Below, piece by piece: positions 16,553 through 24,197 of a stretch of DNA of 64,000 nt. The stretch spans positions 62,001 to 126,000 of the forward strand of contig NZ_VHIZ01000066.1 in NCBI RefSeq assembly GCF_006494375.1, in the 5' to 3' direction. Under the pieces are notes generated by a model. That model made no database searches, had not been told where the DNA came from, and saw only the letters and a list, made by a program, of their open reading frames with translations. The first letter of the stretch is position 1, and each line of letters starts with the position of its first letter. The stretch is from Pantoea anthophila. GTDB lineage: Bacteria > Pseudomonadota > Gammaproteobacteria > Enterobacterales > Enterobacteriaceae. The position numbers and the translations under genes were made by a program.

Positions 16553-18595
16553 ATGACCAATCCGCTACTGACATCTTTTACGCTTCCCCCTTTTTCTGCC
16601 ATCCAGCCTGAACATGTGGTGCCTGCCGTGACTGAAGTGCTCAGTCAGTGTCGCGCAGAAGTTGAAAAGGTCGTGGCGCACGGCGCGCCTTACACCTGGG
16701 ATAACCTGGTTCAGCCGCTGGCTGAAACGGATGACCGCCTGAGCCGTATCTTCTCGCCGGTCAGCCATCTCAATGCCGTGAAGAACAGCCCGGAGCTGCG
16801 CGAAGCCTATGAGCAGACGCTGCCGCTGCTGTCGGAGTACAGCACCTGGGTGGGTCAGCATGAGGGACTGTATCAGGCGTATCGCGACCTGAAAGAGGGC
16901 GATCAATACGCGACCCTGGATCTGGCGCAGAAGAAAGCGGTAGATAACGCCCTGCGCGATTTTGAGCTTTCCGGTATCGGTCTGCCGAAAGAGAAGCAGC
17001 AGCGCTATGGCGAAATCGCCGCGCGTCTCTCCGAGCTGGGCTCGGCGTACAGCAACAACGTGCTGGATGCTACCATGGGCTGGAGCAAACTGATCACCGA
17101 CGAAAATGAGCTGGCCGGTATGCCAGAAAGTGCGCTGGCGGCGGCGAAAGCGCAGGCCGAAGCCAAAGAGCAGGAGGGCTGGCTGCTGACGCTGGATATC
17201 CCAAGCTATCTGCCGGTGATGACTTACTGCGATAACGCGGCGCTGCGTGAAGAGATGTATCGCGCCTATGCGACACGCGCCTCCGATCAGGGGCCAAACG
17301 CCGGGAAATGGGATAACGGCCCGATCATGGCGGAAGAGCTGGCGCTGCGTCACGAGCTGGCACAACTGCTGGGCTTTGACTCTTACGCCGACAAATCGCT
17401 GGCGACCAAAATGGCCCAGAGCCCGTCTCAGGTGATCGACTTCCTGAATGACCTGGCCGAACGCGCCCGTCCGCAGGGGGAAAAAGAGCTGGAGCAGCTG
17501 CGCGCCTTCGCGAAAAAAGAGCATGGCGTTGAAGAGCTGAATCCGTGGGATCTCACCTATTACGGGGAAAAGCAGAAGCAGCATCTCTATACCATCAGCG
17601 ATGAGCAGCTGCGCCCATACTTCCCGGAAGCGCGTGCGGTCGCTGGCCTGTTTGAAGTGGTCAAACGCATCTACGGCATCAGTGCGAAGCAGCGTAACGA
17701 CGTTGAGGTCTATCATCCTGACGTGAAGTTCTACGATCTGTTCGATGAAACCGGCGAACTGCGCGGCAGCTTCTATCTCGACCTCTATGCCCGCGAACAC
17801 AAACGTGGCGGCGCCTGGATGGATGACTGCGTGGGTCAGATGCGTAAAGCCGATGGCACCCTGCAGAAGCCGGTCGCCTATCTGACCTGTAACTTTAACC
17901 GTCCGGTGAAGGGGAAACCTGCGCTCTTCACCCATGACGAAGTGATTACCCTGTTCCATGAGTTCGGTCATGGTCTGCACCACATGCTGACCCGCATCGA
18001 AGCGCCTGGTGTTTCCGGTATCAGCGGTGTGCCATGGGATGCGGTCGAACTGCCAAGCCAGTTTATGGAAAACTGGTGCTGGGAGCCGGATGCGCTGGCG
18101 TTTATCTCCGGACACTATGAGACCGGCGAACCGCTGCCGAAAGCCCTGCTGGATAAAATGCTGGCCGCGAAGAACTATCAGGCCGCGCTGTTTATCCTGC
18201 GTCAGCTGGAGTTCGGCCTGTTCGATTTCCGTCTGCATACCGAGTTCAACCCGGAAAAAGGCGCGCAGATTCTGGAAACCCTGCGTGAAGTGAAAAGCCG
18301 CGTGGCGGTGGTGCCTGGTCCGGAATGGGGCCGTTTCCCGCACGCCTTCAGCCACATTTTTGCGGGCGGCTATGCGGCAGGTTACTACAGCTATCTGTGG
18401 GCGGACGTGCTGGCGGCGGATGCCTATTCCCGTTTTGAAGAGGAGGGGATCTTCAACCGCGAAACCGGCCAGTCTTTCCTGGATAACATCCTGACGCGCG
18501 GCGGTTCGGAAGAGCCAATGGAGCTGTTTAAGCGCTTCCGTGGCCGTGAGCCGCAGCTCGATGCGATGCTGGAACATTACGGCATTCAGGGATAA
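16553..18595 (+). CDS. prlC: Oligopeptidase A (M3 metallopeptidase)
   Basis: The product is 680 residues, identical in length to E. coli PrlC/OpdA. The zinc motif HEFGH is in LFHEFGHGLHHML (about residues 468-472), and the third-ligand glutamate follows in DAVELPSQFMENW. It is a cytoplasmic enzyme that degrades oligopeptides, including cleaved signal peptides and the lipoprotein signal. rsmJ follows 8 bases later on the same strand, forming the conserved two-gene operon. Confidence 0.96.
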   Translation: MTNPLLTSFTLPPFSAIQPEHVVPAVTEVLSQCRAEVEKVVAHGAPYTWDNLVQPLAETDDRLSRIFSPVSHLNAVKNSPELREAYEQTLPLLSEYSTWVGQHEGLYQAYRDLKEGDQYATLDLAQKKAVDNALRDFELSGIGLPKEKQQRYGEIAARLSELGSAYSNNVLDATMGWSKLITDENELAGMPESALAAAKAQAEAKEQEGWLLTLDIPSYLPVMTYCDNAALREEMYRAYATRASDQGPNAGKWDNGPIMAEELALRHELAQLLGFDSYADKSLATKMAQSPSQVIDFLNDLAERARPQGEKELEQLRAFAKKEHGVEELNPWDLTYYGEKQKQHLYTISDEQLRPYFPEARAVAGLFEVVKRIYGISAKQRNDVEVYHPDVKFYDLFDETGELRGSFYLDLYAREHKRGGAWMDDCVGQMRKADGTLQKPVAYLTCNFNRPVKGKPALFTHDEVITLFHEFGHGLHHMLTRIEAPGVSGISGVPWDAVELPSQFMENWCWEPDALAFISGHYETGEPLPKALLDKMLAAKNYQAALFILRQLEFGLFDFRLHTEFNPEKGAQILETLREVKSRVAVVPGPEWGRFPHAFSHIFAGGYAAGYYSYLWADVLAADAYSRFEEEGIFNRETGQSFLDNILTRGGSEEPMELFKRFRGREPQLDAMLEHYGIQG

Positions 18596-18603
18596 GTCGG
18601 TTC

Positions 18604-19356
18604 GTGAAAATCTGTTTGCTCGATGAATCAGGCGCCGGAGACGGCGCTTTGTCACGTTTAGCGCAGCGCTGGCAGCTGGAGCAGGATGACACCGCGCTGC
18701 TGGCGCTGGTGCAGACCGCGACCCATCTTGAACTGCGCAAGCGGGATGAGCCAAAGCTGGGCGGTATTTTTGTTGATTTCGTCACCGGCGCCATGGCCCA
18801 TCGCCGTCGTTTCGGCGGAGGACGCGGTGAAGCCGTCGCCAAAGCGGTCGGCATCAAAGGCAGTTACCTGCCGGATGTGGTCGATGCGACCGCCGGTCTG
18901 GGACGCGATGCGTTTGTGCTGGCGGCGCTGGGCTGCCGGGTACGGATGCTGGAGCGCCACCCGGTGGTGGCAGCACTGCTGGAAGATGGTCTGCAGCGTG
19001 GCTATCAGGATGCGGAAATCGGTCCCTGGCTGCGCGAGCGGCTGACGCTGATTCATGCGGCCAGTGCCCAGGCACTGGGTGATATCACGCCACCGCCTGA
19101 TGTCGTGTATCTCGATCCGATGTATCCCCATCGCCAGAAAAGTGCGTTGGTGAAAAAGGAGATGCGGGTCTTTCAGTCGCTGGTGGGGCCGGATGAGGAT
19201 GCGGATGCGTTACTGGAACCTGCCCGCCGGCTGGCAAGAAAACGCATTGTGGTAAAACGGCCAGACTATGCGCCGCCGCTGGCGGGTGTGGTGACGCAGG
19301 CCGCCGTAGTGACTAAAAGCCATCGCTTTGATATTTATCCCCCGCTCAGCGAATAA
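18604..19356 (+). CDS. rsmJ: 16S rRNA (guanine(1516)-N2)-methyltransferase
   Basis: This is a 250-residue protein matching E. coli RsmJ (YhiQ) along its length. It has the SAM-binding VVDATAGLGRDAFVLA (about residues 92-107) and a catalytic-region LDPMYP. It makes m2G1516 in the small ribosomal subunit RNA. The start is GTG, as in E. coli, immediately after prlC. In E. coli the next gene is dtpB; here that gene is missing and the microcin-like gene occupies the place on the opposite strand. Confidence 0.94.
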   Translation: MKICLLDESGAGDGALSRLAQRWQLEQDDTALLALVQTATHLELRKRDEPKLGGIFVDFVTGAMAHRRRFGGGRGEAVAKAVGIKGSYLPDVVDATAGLGRDAFVLAALGCRVRMLERHPVVAALLEDGLQRGYQDAEIGPWLRERLTLIHAASAQALGDITPPPDVVYLDPMYPHRQKSALVKKEMRVFQSLVGPDEDADALLEPARRLARKRIVVKRPDYAPPLAGVVTQAAVVTKSHRFDIYPPLSE

Positions 19357-19404
19357 CGTATGTCAGCGCGAGTGGCTATTTCGTTTTCTGTTTTTGCTTA
19401 AAGA

Positions 19405-19431
19405 GCATGCCTGATAACGTTTCAGGCATGC
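19405..19431. terminator. Stem-loop between rsmJ and the microcin-like gene
   Basis: GCATGCCTGA pairs perfectly with TCAGGCATGC across a seven-base loop. Read on the minus strand it is followed by TCTTTAAG, a weak T-tract. It probably serves one or both of the convergent genes. Confidence 0.55.
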
Positions 19432-19441
19432 TTCAGCCTCT

Positions 19442-19467
19442 CCTGTTTGCGCAATCGTACAAACAGG
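19442..19467. terminator. Second stem-loop just after the microcin-like gene
   Basis: CCTGTTTG and CAAACAGG flank a ten-base loop, 9 bases after the stop codon of the microcin-like gene. It has no T-tract. Together with the stem at 19405-19431 it gives two hairpins in tandem, possibly protecting the 3' end of the transcript. Confidence 0.45.
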
Positions 19468-19476
19468 GTAAATAAA

Positions 19477-19719
19477 TCAGGCCGATATTGTCGTCAGGAA
19501 GCCGGAAAAGGCGGTCAGAAAGCTTTTGGCCACATTCAGGCCGAGGGCTCTGAAGGTCAGACTCAGTCGCTCTCCGAATGTGGTGCTTTCCTTCAGCGAC
19601 GTCAGGGTGCTGTCCAGTAAGCCCGAAACGTCCGTCAGTGCGCTGTTCACGTCACCCAGAAATTCAGGCAGGCCAGCACCGCTTACCGCCGCAATTTCTT
19701 TCTCGTTAATTTCTCTCAT
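19477..19719 (-). CDS. Class II microcin-like peptide with double-glycine-type leader
   Basis: The 80-residue product begins MREINEKEIAAVSGAG. This closely matches the 15-16-residue leaders of class II microcins (the known leaders also run MRxI/L...xxVSGAG or SGG), which are removed by a peptidase-containing ABC exporter. Cleavage after Gly14-Ala15 would leave a 65-residue peptide. It is rich in Ser, Thr, Leu, Gly and Ala, has no cysteine, and has a hydrophobic C-terminus (SFLTAFSGFLTTISA). It does not end in the Ser-rich siderophore-attachment tail of class IIb microcins, so it is closer to class IIa. AAGGA lies eight bases before the ATG. No immunity, PCAT exporter or accessory gene is adjacent. 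The antibacterial role is inference; a secreted signalling peptide is the alternative. Confidence 0.7.
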   Translation of the reverse strand: MREINEKEIAAVSGAGLPEFLGDVNSALTDVSGLLDSTLTSLKESTTFGERLSLTFRALGLNVAKSFLTAFSGFLTTISA

Positions 19720-19752
19720 TGTTAATGTCCTTATTGATTAAATAGATCAGCT

Positions 19753-19806
19753 TATCTTTTTCCTGCTCTCTCTGATGTAAACAGGTCAGAGAGCAGGCGA
19801 AAGATA
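19753..19806 (-). promoter_or_regulatory. Long hairpin in the 5' leader of the microcin-like gene
   Basis: Three paired blocks (TATCTTT/AAAGATA, CCTGCTC/GAGCAGG, TCTGA/TCAGA) are separated by a 2x2 internal loop and a two-base bulge, and enclose a ten-base loop. This gives 19 base pairs in all. It lies 34 bases before the ATG inside the predicted transcript and lacks a T-tract, so it is more likely a translational or stability element than a terminator. Confidence 0.55.
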
Positions 19807-19859
19807 GCGAATGGGAAAAGGTTGCCCATAGTAAAATTGTGATAAACAGCGCGCTGCCT

Positions 19860-19889
19860 GTAATAAAACGATTCGCATTAGCGAATCAA
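19860..19889 (-). promoter_or_regulatory. Promoter with spacer palindrome, microcin-like gene
   Basis: On the minus strand TTGATT (19884-19889) and TTATTA (19861-19866) are 17 bases apart. The spacer is almost filled by the perfect palindrome GATTCGC-ATTA-GCGAATC (19870-19887), which is a typical place for a repressor to bind. The predicted leader is about 130 bases. Confidence 0.5.
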
Positions 19890-19990
19890 TAATTCATTAA
19901 TGTAACGCCGGTTTTAATATGATGTTCAGATAAGCGGAACGAAGCGGATAAATGCGGGGGCCGGGCCGAACCTGAAAGAGACGGCAGAGA

Positions 19991-20012
19991 AAAGCCGGCT
20001 GACGCCGGCTTT
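19991..20012 (-). terminator. Terminator of uspA
   Basis: AAAGCCGGC pairs with GCCGGCTTT across a four-base loop and, on the minus strand, continues TTTTCTCT. It lies about 12 bases after the uspA stop and insulates the microcin-like gene from uspA. Confidence 0.7.
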
Positions 20013-20023
20013 CAGAAAAGGAT

Positions 20024-20461
20024 TTATTCGTCGTCGGCATCGCGCAGCGGCACAATCAGCATATCGATATGCACCGTGTTAATCAGCTGACGGGCCGAAG
20101 ACATCAGCTTGCTCCAGAAATCCTGATGATGACCGCAGACCACCAGGTCAACGTCATACTTCTTAATGGCATCGACCAGAACCTGACCCAGGTCGCCGCT
20201 GCCGCTCAGGGTTTCACTGATCGGATAACCGGCCGCCTCTGATAATCCTTTCAGGGCAGTGTGCGTCTCTTCCGAGATACGCTTCTGCATATCCCCCAGG
20301 TTAACGTCGATCAGACCGGTGTAAAGGTCGGAGTAGTTCACGTCGACGTGAATCAGGGAAATGCGGGCATCGTACGGGCGAGCCAGCGAAACGGCCTTAT
20401 CCACCAGTAACTGACTTTCGGGGGAAAGGTCTACTGCAATCAGGATATGTTTATAAGCCAT
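20024..20461 (-). CDS. uspA: Universal stress protein A
   Basis: The 145-residue cytoplasmic protein matches E. coli UspA (MAYKHILIAVDLSPES start, GSGDLGQVLVDAIK, and the VVCGHHQDFWSKLMSSARQ region). UspA accumulates on growth arrest and other stresses. It lacks the G2xG9xGS ATP motif of the ATP-binding Usp subgroup, as expected for UspA. It is divergent from uspB across about 410 bases, as in E. coli. Confidence 0.96.
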   Translation of the reverse strand: MAYKHILIAVDLSPESQLLVDKAVSLARPYDARISLIHVDVNYSDLYTGLIDVNLGDMQKRISEETHTALKGLSEAAGYPISETLSGSGDLGQVLVDAIKKYDVDLVVCGHHQDFWSKLMSSARQLINTVHIDMLIVPLRDADDE

Positions 20462-20874
20462 GATAAAACTCCTTTCGCGAGATTAAGGATGGCATCCGGT
20501 GTTCCTGCCGCGTCACAGCTGAGCGAAATCCCTTGCGCGAGCGGGCGATGAGCGCCACCAAAGTATCTGCCTGCGTTGCAGGTGATGTTGTTATGCCCTG
20601 AGTATAGTCTTCTCTCACCGTAAATGCTGTGGTTGCCGTCTGGCTTGTGAATAAGATCAAGGCTGTGCCGGATTTACTCGCGCTGAACGAAAATCATCGT
20701 TGGAAAAAACGTAAAGATTTCTCCTACACTGAAAAAAGGCGGTCCGATTCGCAACCGCTCAGGGGGTCGAAAACTTTCGCAGTCCGGTGATTCAGTGGCT
20801 GGTGATGACGGCAGGTTTGCTCAGGGATTTATCGCTGGGTCAGCGACTGCGCCGCCAGTCGGGAGGGGGAGAAT
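20462..20874. other. uspA-uspB divergent regulatory region
   Basis: These 413 bases carry the divergent promoters. On the plus strand CTACACTGAA at 20724-20733 matches the sigma-S -10 consensus, with TTGGAA 19 bases before the TACACT hexamer; uspB is sigma-S dependent in E. coli. The remaining 140-base uspB leader has no recognisable gene. Confidence 0.5.
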
Positions 20875-21210
20875 ATGATCAGCACGGTTGCGCTTTTCTG
20901 GGCGCTTTGTGTGGTATGCATCGTGAATATGGCGCGCTATTTTTCATCTCTGCGCGCACTGCTGGCGGTATTACGGGGGTGCGATCCACTGCTCTATCAG
21001 TATGTCGACGGCGCGGGCTTTTTTACCTCTCACGGTCAGCCGAGCAAGCAGGTGAGGCTGGTGACCTATATCTGGGCTAAGCGCTATCTCGACCATCATG
21101 ACGATGAGTTTATCCGGCGCTGCGAGCGGGTGCGGGGGCAGTTTATTCTGACCAGCGCGCTGTGCGGACTGGTCATTATCAGCCTGGTGGCGCTGGCGAT
21201 CTGGCATTAA
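20875..21210 (+). CDS. uspB: Universal stress protein B
   Basis: The 111-residue integral membrane protein has two transmembrane segments (about 3-20 and 88-109) and the conserved central part FFTSHGQPSKQ. It matches E. coli UspB, which is induced by sigma-S in stationary phase and linked to ethanol tolerance. The ATG is preceded by GGGAGGGGGAG. It converges on pitA with a shared terminator. Confidence 0.92.
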   Translation: MISTVALFWALCVVCIVNMARYFSSLRALLAVLRGCDPLLYQYVDGAGFFTSHGQPSKQVRLVTYIWAKRYLDHHDDEFIRRCERVRGQFILTSALCGLVIISLVALAIWH

Positions 21211-21237
21211 AAAAGGGCGACCGGAGTCGCCCTTTTT
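21210..21237. terminator. Bidirectional terminator between uspB and pitA
   Basis: A perfect twelve-base-pair stem (AAAAAGGGCGAC with GTCGCCCTTTTT, loop CGGA) gives a T-tract in both directions between the convergent genes. Confidence 0.92.
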
Positions 21238-21259
21238 AGCTGGCATTACACCAGTTGCA

Positions 21260-22762
21260 TTACACCAGTTTTAGCGCAATCCAGTAGAGCGAACCTGACA
21301 GCACAATACAGACCGGCAGGGTGAAGACCCACGCCATCGCGATGTTCTTGATGGTCCGGCTCTGCAATCCGCCACCGTCAACCAGCATGGTACCGGCAAC
21401 GGATGAGGAGAGGATGTGCGTGGTCGAAACCGGCATACCGGTGTAGCTGGCGACGCCAATCGACAGCGCGGCCGTCACCTGAGCTGACATGCCCTGCGCA
21501 TAGGTCATGCCTTTTTTACCGATTTTTTCACCAATGGTGGTGGCGACACGACGCCAGCCAATCATGGTGCCGGTGCCCAGCGCCAGCGCCACAGCCATGA
21601 TGATCCAGATCGGCGCATACTCAATGGTGCCGAGCAGGTCGCTTTTCAGCTTACCAAGGAAGCGTTTGTCATCGGGCGTGGTCTCCGGCAGTTTCGCCGC
21701 CTTGTCGGCAGTGTCGGAGATGCAGAGCAGCAGACGACGCATCTGACCGCGCTGTTCAACCGTCAGCTGATCGTAGCTCTGCAGGTTATTCAGCAGCCCC
21801 TGAGCACGCTGAACCGCCTGCAGCGCGCGGGCGCTGTCACAGTGGAACTCCTGCGGGCTGGTGGCCGGCACTTCTTCCGGTGTCGGCAGCTTTGGCGGTG
21901 CCATCTGGATGATATGCGTCAGCGAGGCGCTATGCTGCTGATAATATTGCTCCAGGTGATTGACCGCATCGCGGGTGCGCGTGATGTCGTAACCGGAGGC
22001 ATTCATGTTGACCACGAATCCCGCCGGAGCCACACCAATCAGGACCAGCATGATCAGACCAATGCCTTTCTGGCCGTCGTTTGCCCCGTGCGAGTAGCTG
22101 ACGCCGATTGCCGATACAATCAGGGCAATACGGGTCCAGAACGGCGGCTTCTTCTTGCCGTCGATCTTCTCACGGTCAGCAGGCGTCATATGAATACGCG
22201 CACGCTTTTTGGTGCTGCTCCAGTAGCGGCGCAGAATAAAGATTAAGCCACCCGCAATCACCAGGCCGATGATCGGCGACAGGATCAGAGAGAGGAAGAT
22301 ATTCAGCACTTTCGGGATGTTGAGGGCATCAACGACCGAGGTGCCGCTCATCAGGGCGTTGGTCAGACCGATACCGATAATGGCGCCGATCAGCGTATGG
22401 GAGCTGGAGGCCGGCAGACCGAGATACCAGGTGCCGAGGTTCCAGATAATCGCCGCCAGCAGCATAGAAAACACCATGGCGAGACCGTGTGCCGATCCCA
22501 CATTTAACAGCAGGTCGGTGGGAAGCATATGAACAATAGCGTAAGCGACACTCAATCCACCGAGCAGCACGCCAAGGAAGTTGAATACGCCTGCCATGAC
22601 CACAGCAAGCTGGGCACGCATGGCACGGGTATAGATGACCGTCGCAACCGCGTTGGCCGTGTCGTGGAAACCGTTGATCGCTTCGTAAAACAATACAAAC
22701 AGCAGGGCAAGAACCAATAACAGACTCGTACTGAGGTCTAGACCAGCAAACAGATGTAGCAT
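21260..22762 (-). CDS. pitA: Low-affinity inorganic phosphate transporter
   Basis: The product is 500 residues from the ATG at 22762, compared with 499 in E. coli. The open frame extends nine codons further, but homology begins at MLHLFAGLDLSTS. It is a PiT-family inner-membrane carrier that takes up metal-phosphate complexes with protons. Signature halves are GFHDTANAVAT near the N-terminus and GANDGQKGIG in the middle. The orthologue also brings in zinc as a metal phosphate. The gene order pitA-uspB-uspA is as in E. coli. Confidence 0.95.
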   Translation of the reverse strand: MLHLFAGLDLSTSLLLVLALLFVLFYEAINGFHDTANAVATVIYTRAMRAQLAVVMAGVFNFLGVLLGGLSVAYAIVHMLPTDLLLNVGSAHGLAMVFSMLLAAIIWNLGTWYLGLPASSSHTLIGAIIGIGLTNALMSGTSVVDALNIPKVLNIFLSLILSPIIGLVIAGGLIFILRRYWSSTKKRARIHMTPADREKIDGKKKPPFWTRIALIVSAIGVSYSHGANDGQKGIGLIMLVLIGVAPAGFVVNMNASGYDITRTRDAVNHLEQYYQQHSASLTHIIQMAPPKLPTPEEVPATSPQEFHCDSARALQAVQRAQGLLNNLQSYDQLTVEQRGQMRRLLLCISDTADKAAKLPETTPDDKRFLGKLKSDLLGTIEYAPIWIIMAVALALGTGTMIGWRRVATTIGEKIGKKGMTYAQGMSAQVTAALSIGVASYTGMPVSTTHILSSSVAGTMLVDGGGLQSRTIKNIAMAWVFTLPVCIVLSGSLYWIALKLV

Positions 22763-23005
22763 AAACGTTACGCCATTTTTGGAGGACATGAACGCGGCGC
22801 ATTATCCGCGACAACGTGCTGTATGGGAAAGGAAAATATAGCCCTAATTTGACCTTTCGTTGTAAGCCTGACGCGTAAGTCAGCGAAAAAGGGTTAGATA
22901 TTAAGCAGATACATTATGACACATTTACGGCAATTTTTTGACGCTGGCGTCTCAGTGAGCAGATCACTACAATCTGCGCCTTTCCTGTTATATGAGTGAG
23001 CTGCA

Positions 23006-24190
23006 GTGGAACAGTTTGACGTTATCATCATTGGTGCCGGGGCCGCAGGCCTGTTCTGTGCCGCCCAGGCCGGACAGCGGGGACGCCGCGTATTACTGCT
23101 GGATAATGGCAAGAAGCCAGGCCGCAAAATTCTGATGTCTGGCGGCGGGCGCTGCAACTTCACCAATCTCTACACGGAACCGGCGGCTTATCTGTCGCAC
23201 AATCCCCACTTCTGCAAGTCGGCGCTGGCCAGATATACCCAGTGGGATTTCATCGATCTGGTTAATCGCCACGGCATCGCCTGGCACGAGAAAACCCTGG
23301 GCCAGCTCTTCTGCGACGACTCTGCGCAGCAGATTGTCGATCTGCTGATGGCCGAGTGTGACAGGGGCAATGTCACTCTGCGGCTGCGCAGTGAAGTGCT
23401 CAGCGTCACGCGCGATGAGCGCGGTTATACGCTGCAACTCAACGGCAGCACGGTGCAGGCTGAAAAGCTGGTGATCGCCAGCGGCGGCCTGTCGATGCCG
23501 GGTCTGGGTGCCTCGCCGTTTGGCTACAAAATTGCGGAGCAGTTCGGGCTGAGCGTCTTCCCGACGCGGGCCGCACTGGTGCCCTTTACCCTGCATAAAC
23601 CGTTGCTGGAGCAGTTGCAGACGCTCTCTGGCGTCGCGCTGGACACCACCATCGATGCCCAGGATGGTACCCGCTTTAAAGAGGCGATGCTCTTCACCCA
23701 TCGCGGGCTATCCGGCCCGGCGGTGTTGCAGATCTCCAGCTACTGGCAGCCGGGTGAGTTCGTGACGGTCGATCTGTCGCCCGCCACCCCGCTGGCACCG
23801 TTTCTGACGGCGCAGCGCGACGCCCATCCTAACCTCAGCCTGAAAAACAGTCTGGCCAAAATCCTGCCGAAACGGCTGGTGGAAGTGCTGCAGGCGCTGA
23901 ACGTGGTGCCGGATGTCACGCTGAAGCAGCTCAACAGCCGACAGCAAACGGAACTGGCGCAGACCCTGCACGCCTGGCGCATCCAGCCAAACGGCACCGA
24001 GGGATATCGCACCGCCGAAGTGACGCTGGGCGGCGTGGACACCACGCAGCTCTCCTCAAAAACCATGGAGGCGCGCGCGGTGCCGGGACTCTACTTTATT
24101 GGTGAAGTGGCGGACGTGACCGGCTGGCTGGGGGGATATAACTTCCAGTGGGCCTGGAGTTCCGCCTGGGCCTGCGCCCAGGCGTTGTAA
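23006..24190 (+). CDS. yhiN: FAD-dependent oxidoreductase of the HI0933/YhiN family
   Basis: The 394-residue flavoprotein begins with a dinucleotide-binding motif (VIIIGAGAAGLFCAAQAG) and has GGGRCNFTN and the C-terminal GEVADVTGWLGGYNFQWAW, typical of the HI0933 family. The reaction is not known. The start is GTG at 23006, since an in-frame stop lies 9 bases upstream. It is divergent from pitA, as in E. coli. Confidence 0.9.
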   Translation: MEQFDVIIIGAGAAGLFCAAQAGQRGRRVLLLDNGKKPGRKILMSGGGRCNFTNLYTEPAAYLSHNPHFCKSALARYTQWDFIDLVNRHGIAWHEKTLGQLFCDDSAQQIVDLLMAECDRGNVTLRLRSEVLSVTRDERGYTLQLNGSTVQAEKLVIASGGLSMPGLGASPFGYKIAEQFGLSVFPTRAALVPFTLHKPLLEQLQTLSGVALDTTIDAQDGTRFKEAMLFTHRGLSGPAVLQISSYWQPGEFVTVDLSPATPLAPFLTAQRDAHPNLSLKNSLAKILPKRLVEVLQALNVVPDVTLKQLNSRQQTELAQTLHAWRIQPNGTEGYRTAEVTLGGVDTTQLSSKTMEARAVPGLYFIGEVADVTGWLGGYNFQWAWSSAWACAQAL

Positions 24191-24197
24191 CGCCCGT

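Larger units (their letters stand above)
19720..20023. other. Leader and promoter region of the microcin-like gene
   Basis: These 304 bases between uspA and the microcin-like gene are A+T-richer than the surroundings. They hold the uspA terminator, a promoter with a palindrome and a long hairpin (listed separately). I looked on both strands for a small immunity-type membrane protein and found none. A 25-codon frame starting at the ATG at 19828 (minus strand) overlaps the hairpin but has no ribosome binding site. Confidence 0.6.

Noticed and set aside
16565..18754. Long open frame of 729 codons opposite prlC
   Set aside because: It is antisense to a fully conserved gene, has no recognisable domain and a composition typical of a shadow frame.
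19751..19828. 25-codon frame in the microcin leader as a real gene
   Set aside because: No ribosome binding site, and it runs through the hairpin; kept only as a possible leader peptide.
20787..21080. Overlapping frame in front of uspB
   Set aside because: It overlaps conserved uspB in another frame and has no homology; uspB has the better ribosome binding site.
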